Source of the DNA: Candidatus Methanomethylophilaceae archaeon
GTDB lineage: Archaea; Thermoplasmatota; Thermoplasmata; Methanomassiliicoccales; Methanomethylophilaceae
Length of the DNA stretch: 6,627 nucleotides
Assembly: GCA_017395275.1 (NCBI GenBank)
Contig: JAFPVN010000077.1
Location: 1 to 6,627 of the forward strand
Reading direction: 5' to 3'
Part shown: positions 1 through 5,982 of the stretch, piece by piece
Position numbering within the stretch: position 1 is the stretch's first letter
Layout: every line of letters begins with the position of its first letter
Made by a program: the position numbers and the translations under genes
Notes under the pieces: model-generated
The model's database searches: none
What the model was told of the DNA's origin: nothing
The model's input: only the letters and a program-made list of their open reading frames with translations

Positions 1-388
1 GAAGGTGCCCGGCATGCCGCTGGTCATAGACGGGACGCACACCGTCGCCGGCATGAGGGTCCTCTGCAGGGACATGAAGGACATCTACGGCAGGTTCGTG
101 ACCGTGTTCGGCGTATTGGACGACAAGGACGCGGAAGGGATGGCGAGGCTGCTCTCGGAGGCCTCCGATGCGATCGTGGTCACGGCCCCGGAATCGGACA
201 GGGCCAAGGATCCCGGGGAACTGCACGGGATCGTATCAAGATACACGGACGATATCGTCTTGGAACTCTCCGTCGGGGACGCGTTCGAACGCGCCATGGG
301 CATGGCGGAGGGAAGAACAGTTTTAATCACAGGCTCATTCAGGATGGCGGAGGCGGCGATAAGGTGGCTGAGAACAAGGTATGCGTGA
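1..388 (+). CDS. folC: FolC-type Mur ligase family protein, C-terminal part (5' end outside window)
   Basis: This is the C-terminal ~128 residues of a folylpolyglutamate synthase/dihydrofolate synthase-like enzyme, read in frame from base 2. The family joins glutamate to a folate-type substrate using ATP, in the cytoplasm. The piece covers the C-terminal Mur ligase domain: an ATP-site segment reading DGTHT where bacterial FolC has DGAHNP (codons 29-43), then VFGVLDDKD, ESDRA, and a closing TVLITGSF strand. It aligns without gaps to the C-terminus of the complete FolC-type gene at 1019-2293; by hand about 60 of 128 residues are identical, so the two are old paralogs. The P-loop half lies off the left edge. 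The TGA stop at 386-388 overlaps the start of nth, suggesting co-translation. Family assignment is good; the substrate in an archaeon is uncertain, since it could be a folate or another pterin or acyl acceptor. Confidence 0.85.
   Translation, partial: KVPGMPLVIDGTHTVAGMRVLCRDMKDIYGRFVTVFGVLDDKDAEGMARLLSEASDAIVVTAPESDRAKDPGELHGIVSRYTDDIVLELSVGDAFERAMGMAEGRTVLITGSFRMAEAAIRWLRTRYA
349..353 (+). promoter_or_regulatory. Ribosome binding site favouring the GTG-364 start of nth
   Basis: GGAGG lies 10 nt before GTG 364, inside the end of the upstream FolC-type gene. It supports the upstream start, although a weaker AAGG (376-379) sits 5 nt before the alternative GTG at 385. Confidence 0.4.
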
Positions 389-1026
389 TCCTCGACCGCA
401 TGGCCAAGGAATACAACAAGGGATGCTATCCCGGCAGGAACTCCGAAGGATTGAATCCGGAATGGGAGCCCGATCCGTTCCATGTGCTCATAGCTACGAT
501 ACTGTCGCAGCGCACCAAGGACGACAACACCAGGAAGGCGTCCGATAACCTGTTCCGTAAGTACGATTCCATCGAGCTGATCGCGGATGCGGACGTGGAC
601 GATGTCGCGAAGCTGATCCGTCCAGCGGGATTCCCCGGCCAGAAGGCCAAAGGGATCGTGGAGTGCTGCCGCAGGCTGAGGGACGAGTACGGCTGCAAGG
701 TGCCGTCCGAGACAGAGGAACTTCTGAAACTGCCGATGGTCGGCAGGAAGACCGCCGCATGCGTGAGGTCGTACGCCATGAACCTCCCCTCGGTGTGCGT
801 GGACACCCATGTCCACAGGATCTCCAACCTCATGGGTCTGGTGGATACGAAGAACCCCGAGGAGACCGAGTACGCGCTGATGGCCATAACCCCTGAGGAC
901 AGGTGGAACGACATCAACAGGTACATCGTCAGGCACGGGCAGGTCGTCTGCATCCCGAACCATATGAGATGCCAGAAGTGCATGGTAACAGATTTCTGCA
1001 GGTACTACGCTGAGAACCATGAATGA
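364..1026 (+). CDS. nth: Endonuclease III (DNA glycosylase/AP lyase)
   Basis: This 220-residue protein is a base-excision-repair enzyme that removes oxidised pyrimidines from DNA and nicks the abasic site. Visible family features in order are PDPFHVLIATILSQRT near residue 37, the helix-hairpin-helix LPMVGRKTA (123-131) with catalytic Lys129, the VDTH segment with catalytic Asp147, and a [4Fe-4S] loop with Cys196, 203, 206 and 212. The loop spacing, C-x6-C-x2-C-x5-C, is exactly that of E. coli Nth. The hairpin has Met where most relatives have Gly (LPGVGRK). The GTG start at 364 is chosen because a GGAGG (349-353) lies 10 nt upstream. In-frame alternatives are GTG at 385, which would give a GTGA overlap with the upstream stop, and ATG at 400; all precede the conserved domain. 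The gene overlaps folC-type genes at both ends and so sits inside an operon. The function is secure; the exact start is not. Confidence 0.95.
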   Translation: MAENKVCVILDRMAKEYNKGCYPGRNSEGLNPEWEPDPFHVLIATILSQRTKDDNTRKASDNLFRKYDSIELIADADVDDVAKLIRPAGFPGQKAKGIVECCRRLRDEYGCKVPSETEELLKLPMVGRKTAACVRSYAMNLPSVCVDTHVHRISNLMGLVDTKNPEETEYALMAITPEDRWNDINRYIVRHGQVVCIPNHMRCQKCMVTDFCRYYAENHE

Positions 1027-2293
1027 CGACATGGCATCCCTGACAGAGTGGCTGTTCACACTCACGAAGTTCGGCGAGAAGAACGGTCTCGAGAACATCA
1101 GGGAACTGCTCAGGCGTCTGGGGAATCCGCAGAACGGATTAAGGATAATACACGTGGCCGGTTCGGACGGCAAGGGCTCCACATGCGCCCTCATAGAATC
1201 TGTGCTGAGGTCATCGGGGATTCGCACAGGATTGTTCACATCGCCACACATAGTCCGTCCCAACGAGCGCATCAAGGTCGGCGGGAAGGATATCAGCGAC
1301 GAGGACTTCACACGTCTGGCTCTTCTGGTGAAAGGCAAGATAGAGGAGATGAGGGCGGACGGTCTCCGCTGCACGTTCTTCGAGGCCGTGACCGCCATGG
1401 CGTTCGTCCGCTTCAGGGAGGCGGGCGTAGAGTACGCGGTGGTCGAGGTGGGGATGGGAGGCAGGTTCGATGCCACCAACGTCGTCTCACCGGAGGTCTC
1501 GGTCATAACCAACATCAGCCTGGAGCACACCATGTATCTGGGCGACACGATAGAGAAGATCGCCTTCGAGAAGGCGGGCATAATAAAGCCGGGAGTCCCG
1601 GCGGTCACCTGCAACACAGGTCTGGCGCTGGAGGTCATCAGGATGGCCGCGGAGGATAGAGGTTCCCCGCTGACGGTCGTATCCGGTGCGGAATGCGTCT
1701 CCGAGGATCCCTCGGGCTCTACGGTAAGGTATCATGGCATGGAGTGGCGCGTGGGGATCCCGGGAGGGTTCCAATCCGTGAACTCATCTCTCGCATACGA
1801 GGCGCTGGCACATTCCGGTGCATGGGACAGGGTGAGGGATCACATCGCCGAAGGGATGTCAGGGGCGGCGTGGCCCGCGCGCATGCAGAAGGTCGACGGC
1901 CTGCCTATGGTGGTGGACGTCACCCACACCGCGGCCGGGATGAGGTCGTTCGCGGAGGACATCCAAAGGGTCTACGGCAGGGTCGTGACCGTCTTCGGCC
2001 TCCTCGACGACAAGGACCTCACACATATAGCGGAGAGTGTGGCATCGATGTCGGATACGGTCATAATCACCCATCCCGACTCCGACCGTGCGCTGCCGTG
2101 CGACTGCATCGCGGATGCCATGCGCGAGCACACGTCCGACGTGATCATCATCCCGTGCGTAGGGGACGCCATCGAGGAGGCTCTGCGCATAGCCGGGGGA
2201 CGCACCGTCGCGGTCACGGGTTCCTTCGCCATGGCCGAAAGCGCGTTCCTGTGGCTGGGAAAAAGGGGATGCGCGCACATATCCCATTTATAG
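1019..2293 (+). CDS. folC: FolC-type folylpolyglutamate/dihydrofolate synthase-like ligase
   Basis: This complete 424-residue Mur ligase family enzyme has a length normal for FolC. The family activates a carboxylate with ATP and adds glutamate to a folate-type substrate in the cytoplasm. Features in order are a P-loop AGSDGKGST (47-55, Lys52), the loop FTSPHIVRPNERI (73-85), VEVGMGGRFDATN (142-154), an ITNISLEHT segment with His170, EKAGI (184-188) whose lysine is usually carbamylated in Mur ligases, GGFQSVNSSLA (249-259), WPARMQ (285-290), and the C-terminal domain with DVTHT (300-304) and LLDDKD (328-333). Two motifs depart from the bacterial consensus: GTNGKG is GSDGKG, and DGAHNP is DVTHTA. 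ATG 1019 overlaps the nth stop by 8 bp; ATG 1031 is an in-frame alternative, and neither has a clear Shine-Dalgarno site, so coupling to nth is likely. The gene ends in TAG, the only TAG stop in the window. The family is secure; the substrate is not. Confidence 0.92.
   Translation: MNDDMASLTEWLFTLTKFGEKNGLENIRELLRRLGNPQNGLRIIHVAGSDGKGSTCALIESVLRSSGIRTGLFTSPHIVRPNERIKVGGKDISDEDFTRLALLVKGKIEEMRADGLRCTFFEAVTAMAFVRFREAGVEYAVVEVGMGGRFDATNVVSPEVSVITNISLEHTMYLGDTIEKIAFEKAGIIKPGVPAVTCNTGLALEVIRMAAEDRGSPLTVVSGAECVSEDPSGSTVRYHGMEWRVGIPGGFQSVNSSLAYEALAHSGAWDRVRDHIAEGMSGAAWPARMQKVDGLPMVVDVTHTAAGMRSFAEDIQRVYGRVVTVFGLLDDKDLTHIAESVASMSDTVIITHPDSDRALPCDCIADAMREHTSDVIIIPCVGDAIEEALRIAGGRTVAVTGSFAMAESAFLWLGKRGCAHISHL
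2287..2292 (+). promoter_or_regulatory. TATA-like box for hypA (leaderless start)
   Basis: TTTATA lies across the end of the upstream folC-type gene, including the first two bases of its TAG stop. Its centre is 24.5 nt before the hypA ATG, about the usual archaeal distance from TATA box to transcription start, so the message would begin at or very near the ATG. No Shine-Dalgarno site lies at useful distance; the nearest GGAG (2293-2296) is 17 nt away. A second AT-rich spot (CATATC, 2278-2283) is a weaker alternative. Inferred from sequence and spacing only. Confidence 0.5.
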
Positions 2294-2313
2294 GAGCGAC
2301 CCCATCCGCATCC

Positions 2314-2703
2314 ATGCACGAGGTGTCCGTCGTTTCCAACATGGTAGATGCCATCCTGAAGGAGCTGGAGAACTACGATGTCGAGAAGGTGGAGGAGGTC
2401 AACGTCCTGATAGGCGACCTCACCAGCCTTGGGGCGGAACAGCTCGAGTTCGCATACGAGATCGTCACCAGGGGGACCCTGCTAGAGGGTTCGAGGTTCG
2501 TCATCGAGAGGGAGGAGGTCCGCGTCAAGTGCAAGGAATGCGGATACGAGGGCCCCGCGGACACCCTGGAGTCGGACTATCTAGATCATTCGGTACCCGT
2601 CATAGCCTGCCCCAAGTGCGGAGGGCACGTGGATATAACCGCGGGCATGGCGTGCAGGGTACGCGACCTTAACATAGTGGAGGCTGACAAATGTTCAAAC
2701 TGA
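2314..2703 (+). CDS. hypA: Hydrogenase nickel incorporation protein HypA
   Basis: This 129-residue protein delivers nickel to the precursor of the [NiFe]-hydrogenase large subunit, normally with the GTPase HypB. The diagnostic parts are present: the N-terminal MHE, whose His2 binds nickel; the N-terminal half with its IGDLTSL segment (33-39); and the zinc domain with two CxxC pairs, Cys73/Cys76 and Cys99/Cys102. Length is typical. The ATG at 2314 is fixed because the MHE motif must be N-terminal, although the reading frame is open far upstream. The gene starts 20 bp after the folC-type stop, apparently from its own promoter, and its 3' end overlaps hypD by 13 bp. No hypB, hypC, hypE, hypF or hydrogenase structural gene is in the window. 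Confidence 0.96.
   Translation: MHEVSVVSNMVDAILKELENYDVEKVEEVNVLIGDLTSLGAEQLEFAYEIVTRGTLLEGSRFVIEREEVRVKCKECGYEGPADTLESDYLDHSVPVIACPKCGGHVDITAGMACRVRDLNIVEADKCSN
2679..2683 (+). promoter_or_regulatory. Shine-Dalgarno site for hypD
   Basis: GGAGG lies within the end of hypA, 7 nt before the hypD ATG at 2691. The strong site at ideal spacing fixes the hypD start and indicates that hypD is translated from the hypA message. Confidence 0.7.
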
Positions 2704-3770
2704 GGGACGAGGCTACCGCCCAGAAGATCATCCAGAAGATCAAGGCGATGAATGTAGACTACAAGTTCATGCACGTCTGCGGGACGCACCAGGACACCAT
2801 GGTCCGTTTCGGCATCGACTGGATGCTCAAGGAGGTCGGGGTGGAGATCAAGCAGGGGCCGGGATGCCCGGTCTGCGTCACCACCAGCAAGGAGATCGCC
2901 GACGCGATCACCCTGGCCAGGAACGGCGTGACCGTCACCGCCTTCGGGGACATGATGAGGGTCCCCACAACCATCGGTACCCTCAACGACGCCAAGGCCG
3001 ACGGGTGCGACGTGCGCATAGTCTACTCCATAGAGGACGCCGTCAGGATGGCGAAGGAGCTGTCCAAGGACCTGGTGTTCGTGTCCGTAGGATTCGAGAC
3101 CACCGCGCCCTCCACATGCGTGCCCCTCCAGAAGGAGGTCCCCGAGAACTTCAGCATCTACAGCTGCCACAGGATCTGCCCTCCCGTCCTCCAGACCATA
3201 CTGGACCTGGGAGAGTCCAAGGTCCAGGGATTCATCCAGCCCGGGCACGTGGCCGTCATCACCGGATACGGCATGTTCCAGGATCTCGCCGACAAATACC
3301 ACATCCCGCAGGTCATCACAGGGTTCGAGCCCCTCGACATGCTGATGGCGGTGTACATGCTGTGCAAGCAGATGAAGGAGGGAAGGGCCGAGGTGGAGAA
3401 CGAGTACACCCGTCTCGTGAAGCCCGAGGGCAACGTCAAGGCGCGCAAGCTGATGGCGGAGACCTTCGAACCCGTCGACAGGGCATGGAGAGGGTTTCCG
3501 GTCATCAAGAAGAGTGCGCTGGCACTTAAGGAGAAATACGCATACTGCGACGCCACTAAGGTGCACGAGGACATCCTCGAGAAGACCCCCGAGGTCGATG
3601 CCGAGGCCAGGGGATGCAGGTGCGGAGACGTTCTGAGGGGACTGATCTCCTCGGAGGAATGCCCCATGTTCGGAAAGGGCTGCAAGCCCATGAGCCCGAT
3701 GGGCCCGTGCATGGTGTCGAGCGAGGGAGGATGCAACATCGCCTTCCGCTTTTCAGGGAAGAGGCTGTGA
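2691..3770 (+). CDS. hypD: Hydrogenase maturation factor HypD
   Basis: This 359-residue iron-sulfur protein, with HypC, is the scaffold on which the Fe(CN)2CO part of the [NiFe]-hydrogenase active site is built; cyanide comes from HypE/HypF. Family signatures are CGTH with Cys30 (30-33), GPGCPVC with Cys59 and Cys62 (56-62), GFETTAP (134-140), and the C-terminal cluster region with Cys309, 311, 324, 331, 340 and 348, including the block GPCMVSSEGGC (338-348). Four of these late cysteines normally hold a [4Fe-4S] cluster. The length is normal and no key residue appears to be lost. It overlaps hypA by 13 bp and is followed after 2 bp by the next gene, so the three probably share a message. Confidence 0.97.
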   Translation: MFKLRDEATAQKIIQKIKAMNVDYKFMHVCGTHQDTMVRFGIDWMLKEVGVEIKQGPGCPVCVTTSKEIADAITLARNGVTVTAFGDMMRVPTTIGTLNDAKADGCDVRIVYSIEDAVRMAKELSKDLVFVSVGFETTAPSTCVPLQKEVPENFSIYSCHRICPPVLQTILDLGESKVQGFIQPGHVAVITGYGMFQDLADKYHIPQVITGFEPLDMLMAVYMLCKQMKEGRAEVENEYTRLVKPEGNVKARKLMAETFEPVDRAWRGFPVIKKSALALKEKYAYCDATKVHEDILEKTPEVDAEARGCRCGDVLRGLISSEECPMFGKGCKPMSPMGPCMVSSEGGCNIAFRFSGKRL

Positions 3771-3772
3771 AC

Positions 3773-4339
3773 ATGACCGACGAGATACCGATAATCAACA
3801 ACCCGACCAAGGTCGAACCCGTAGCGTACGAGAAGAAGCAGGACGAGCACTACATCCTCGTCATCACCAACGATTCCACAGTGTTCCTCACCAAGAGGTG
3901 GGTGAGCGCCTTCGAGATGTTCGGAGGGAGGATCACCGAGGTGGAGAAGCTCGTATGCGACATCGAGGACATCTGCCACGTCTCCTTCGGGATAATCTCC
4001 GGAAGGTTCGGGTTCATCCCCGCCGACTACGTGGTGATGCCCTACGACAACGTCCCAAGCTGCAAGGAGGACTACGAGGAGGCCCAGGAGAGGACCGACT
4101 ACGCCGGGAAGATCAGGCAGATGATCACACCCATCTACGACAGGATAGTGGTCTGCGTCCCCAAGGACATGTTCGCCATCATCAAGGACTCCCTGCCCGA
4201 CGGAAGGGTCATAGCGGTCACCAACGAGATCTACAAGGACGAGTGCGAGAGGCGCGGATGGACATATCTCCCCCGCGTCGGAGCCCGCGTGGGCAACGAG
4301 AACAGGGATAAAATCCTGGAGATAATAAGGAACCTCTGA
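3773..4339 (+). CDS. Conserved-looking hypothetical protein, possibly DUF6884/YaaA-like
   Basis: I do not firmly recognise this 188-residue protein. It is soluble-looking, with no signal peptide or membrane segment. An N-terminal tail (1-25) rich in Pro, Lys and Glu leads into a strand EHYILVITNDS (25-35). A central block, SFGIISGRFGFIPAD then VMPYD (71-92), recalls the 'SAKYGL-P--I-PYD' block of DUF6884 and YaaA-like proteins. An IVVCVPKDMF strand (125-134) and a basic C-terminus follow. The N-terminal cysteine common in such families is absent. ATG 3773 lies 2 bp after the hypD stop, with GAGG (3761-3764) 8 nt upstream; the frame is open further upstream, but that part overlaps the conserved end of hypD. 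Position suggests co-expression with hypA-hypD, but a role in hydrogenase maturation is not shown. The family resemblance is from memory and is weak. Confidence 0.8.
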   Translation: MTDEIPIINNPTKVEPVAYEKKQDEHYILVITNDSTVFLTKRWVSAFEMFGGRITEVEKLVCDIEDICHVSFGIISGRFGFIPADYVVMPYDNVPSCKEDYEEAQERTDYAGKIRQMITPIYDRIVVCVPKDMFAIIKDSLPDGRVIAVTNEIYKDECERRGWTYLPRVGARVGNENRDKILEIIRNL

Positions 4340-5008
4340 TCAGCGTCTCATCCCTTTGAGGCGGGCCTTGTCCCCGGGGGACACCCTGAAGGACTCGCAG
4401 GTCTTCTGTATCGACTTGTTGTAGGTGAAGTCGTCGAGACTGCATTCCTTCAGGAACATCTCCGTCCTTTCCGGGAACTTCACGTAGCATATGGACACCG
4501 TCCACGCTACCGCCATGTTGACGTAGTACCTGTCGTCCCTCACGGAATCCATGAGCGAGAGTATCTCGTCTATGTGGTCCCCGTCTATGAACTTCATCAT
4601 GGTGACTATGCCGAACCTCCTCTCGTACTCCTTCTTGCGGTGGATGAAGGACTTCGCGAATTCGTAGTAGGCATCGGATTCGGATGCCTTCGGCCTGTAG
4701 GGGAAGCCGTCGCAGACCGCCCAGTTGTCCATCAGCGCCACCTGCGATTCGATGTACCCCATCCTCTCCTTCAGATCCATCCTGGCGAAGCCGATGACGA
4801 ATCCGCGGACCAGGCGCTCCTCCTGATAATCCGTCCGCATCTCCGAGAGCTCCTTCCGCCAGTCGCCTTTGGCGATCTCTCTGGCGATCCCCTTAAGCAC
4901 GGGCGTGCGGACGCCGATCATGTTGCCGCATCCGGGGATGAGCCTCATCGAGAAGTCCCTGTATCCGACATCCTGGTTCCGGAAGAGTCTCTCCCTGAGG
5001 TCGGTCAT
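4340..5008 (-). CDS. AlkD-like DNA alkylation repair protein (HEAT-repeat glycosylase family)
   Basis: This 222-residue protein resembles the DNA alkylation repair (AlkD/AlkC) family, all-helical HEAT-like proteins that remove alkylated bases from DNA. Family traits are IGVRTPVLKGIA (31-42), DNWAVCD with Trp96 and Asp100 at the four-residue spacing of the Trp-Asp pair in Bacillus cereus AlkD, paired arginines (130-131), a later Trp169, and a C-terminus KSIQKTCES...K..LKGMRR. The start at 5008 is preferred because the longer frame (to 5113) would run through the divergent gene's 5' end and adds nothing family-like. Its upstream region is a 46 bp gap shared with the DUF1848 gene. The stop directly abuts the stop of the + strand gene, as TGA|TCA (4337-4342). 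Catalysis is inferred from residue matches; some family members have structural or other DNA-binding roles. Confidence 0.88.
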   Translation of the reverse strand: MTDLRERLFRNQDVGYRDFSMRLIPGCGNMIGVRTPVLKGIAREIAKGDWRKELSEMRTDYQEERLVRGFVIGFARMDLKERMGYIESQVALMDNWAVCDGFPYRPKASESDAYYEFAKSFIHRKKEYERRFGIVTMMKFIDGDHIDEILSLMDSVRDDRYYVNMAVAWTVSICYVKFPERTEMFLKECSLDDFTYNKSIQKTCESFRVSPGDKARLKGMRR

Positions 5009-5028
5009 GCACCCCGATGGCAATGTAG

Positions 5029-5034
5029 TAATAT
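5029..5034. promoter_or_regulatory. Shared TATA-like element between divergent AlkD-like and DUF1848 genes
   Basis: TAATAT on the + strand (ATATTA on the - strand) is the AT-rich core of the 46 bp gap 5009-5054. Its centre, 5031.5, is exactly midway between the - strand ATG (5008) and the + strand GTG (5055), 23.5 nt from each. That is close to archaeal TATA-to-start spacing in both directions, so both transcripts could be leaderless. Neither gene has a Shine-Dalgarno site in this gap. Whether one box or two overlapping ones serve the two genes cannot be told from the sequence. Confidence 0.45.
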
Positions 5035-5054
5035 GGTTGTATCGATAGCCGTCC

Positions 5055-5981
5055 GTGATCGTCAGCGTCAGCCGCCGCACGGATGTGCCAGCATTCCATT
5101 TCGACTGGTTCATGAACCGTATCGATGCAGGCTACGCCCTCGTCCGCAACCCCGTCTTCCCGAAGAAGGTGCACAGGGTCCCGCTGGGGGTCGGCGACGT
5201 GGACATGTTATTCTTCATCTCCAAGGACCCGCGTCCCGCGATACCGCATCTGCATGAGCTCAGGGACATGGGATACGAGATGTCCTTCCAGGTAACGGTG
5301 AATCCCTACGGCAGGGACACGGAGCCCAACGTCCCCGACGACGGTACCGTCTGCAAGGCGGTCAGGGAGATCTCGGAGATACTGGGAAGGGACAGGGTGG
5401 CCTGGAGGTACGACCCGGTGCTCTTCAATGACAGGTACGATCTGGACTTCCACAGGGAGGGCTTCGGCAGGATCGCATCGGAGCTGGAGGGACACGTGGA
5501 GAGATGCATATTTACGTTCCTGGACGTCTACGACAAGCACGCCCCGCTGTTCGCGGCGGGCAGGCTGAGGGAGGTCACCGATGCCGAGCGCATGGACTTC
5601 ATCAGGACGGTCGTCCCCATAGCGGAGGGGTACGGTATGGAGCTGTCCACATGCTGCACCGAGACCGACTATTCAAAGTACGGCCCGAACAAGAGGCCGT
5701 GCATAGATTCCAGGTCCATGAGGGCCTGGGGGATCCCCTACGAACCCCAGACAACCCCGGTGAGGAAGGGATGCGGGTGCGTGAGGACGGTGGACATCGG
5801 CGCATACGACACATGCAGACACGACTGCGTTTACTGCTACGCCAACCGCGCTGGCAGCGCGGTACGTTCAGCCCGCGCCTACGACCCCCGGTCGGAGATG
5901 CTCTACGGCACACTCGGACCAGACGACGAGATCGCCGATATCAGGGGAAGGAAGGACGCCAGGCTGTCGGATTTCCTCTGA
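5055..5981 (+). CDS. DUF1848 family protein with C-terminal radical-SAM-like cysteine motif
   Basis: This 308-residue protein has the hallmarks of DUF1848, a family of unknown function. It opens with VSVSRRTDVPAF (3-14) and NRIDAGYALVRNP (21-33), continues through VAWRYDPVLF (115-124) and LSTCCTE (198-204), and ends with a cysteine-rich part: Cys240, Cys242, then DTCRHDCVYCYANR (252-265). Cys254, 258 and 261 form C-x3-C-x-Tyr-C, the [4Fe-4S] motif of radical SAM enzymes, here near the C-terminus instead of the N-terminus; this likeness is a known feature of the family. The GTG start at 5055 matches the usual N-terminus of the family (M-I-[IV]-S-x-SRRTD). The gene is divergent from the AlkD-like gene across a 46 bp shared promoter region. 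An Fe-S, possibly SAM-dependent, role is inferred; the substrate is unknown. Confidence 0.9.
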   Translation: MIVSVSRRTDVPAFHFDWFMNRIDAGYALVRNPVFPKKVHRVPLGVGDVDMLFFISKDPRPAIPHLHELRDMGYEMSFQVTVNPYGRDTEPNVPDDGTVCKAVREISEILGRDRVAWRYDPVLFNDRYDLDFHREGFGRIASELEGHVERCIFTFLDVYDKHAPLFAAGRLREVTDAERMDFIRTVVPIAEGYGMELSTCCTETDYSKYGPNKRPCIDSRSMRAWGIPYEPQTTPVRKGCGCVRTVDIGAYDTCRHDCVYCYANRAGSAVRSARAYDPRSEMLYGTLGPDDEIADIRGRKDARLSDFL

Positions 5982-5982
5982 T

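Noticed and set aside
321..327. TTTTAAT as an internal promoter for nth
   Set aside because: It lies in FolC coding sequence. The predicted start would fall around 349, right at the ribosome binding site, and overlapping genes favour co-transcription.
85..1638. 517-codon open frame on the - strand across the FolC-type and nth genes
   Set aside because: It is antisense to three well-supported genes with conserved motifs, its protein has no recognisable family, and long antisense frames are common in GC-rich genes.
1693..2313. Upstream extension of the hypA reading frame into the folC-type gene
   Set aside because: HypA needs its MHE at the N-terminus, and the extension is an arginine-rich shadow of folC.
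2586..3566. 326-codon open frame on the - strand opposite hypD
   Set aside because: hypD is unmistakable on the + strand. The antisense product is rich in His, Asp, Leu and Val, as expected of a shadow frame.
3614..3772. Upstream extension of the hypothetical gene into hypD
   Set aside because: It overlaps the conserved cysteine-rich end of HypD in another frame, and ATG 3773 has a plausible GAGG upstream.
4369..4383. Inverted repeat TGTCCCC-G-GGGGACA
   Set aside because: It encodes part of the conserved Val-Ser-Pro-Gly-Asp-Lys segment of the AlkD-like protein and has a 1 nt centre, so it is most likely a coding coincidence.
5009..5113. N-terminal extension of the AlkD-like protein
   Set aside because: The extra 35 residues run through the divergent promoter and the first codons of the DUF1848 gene and are unlike the family.
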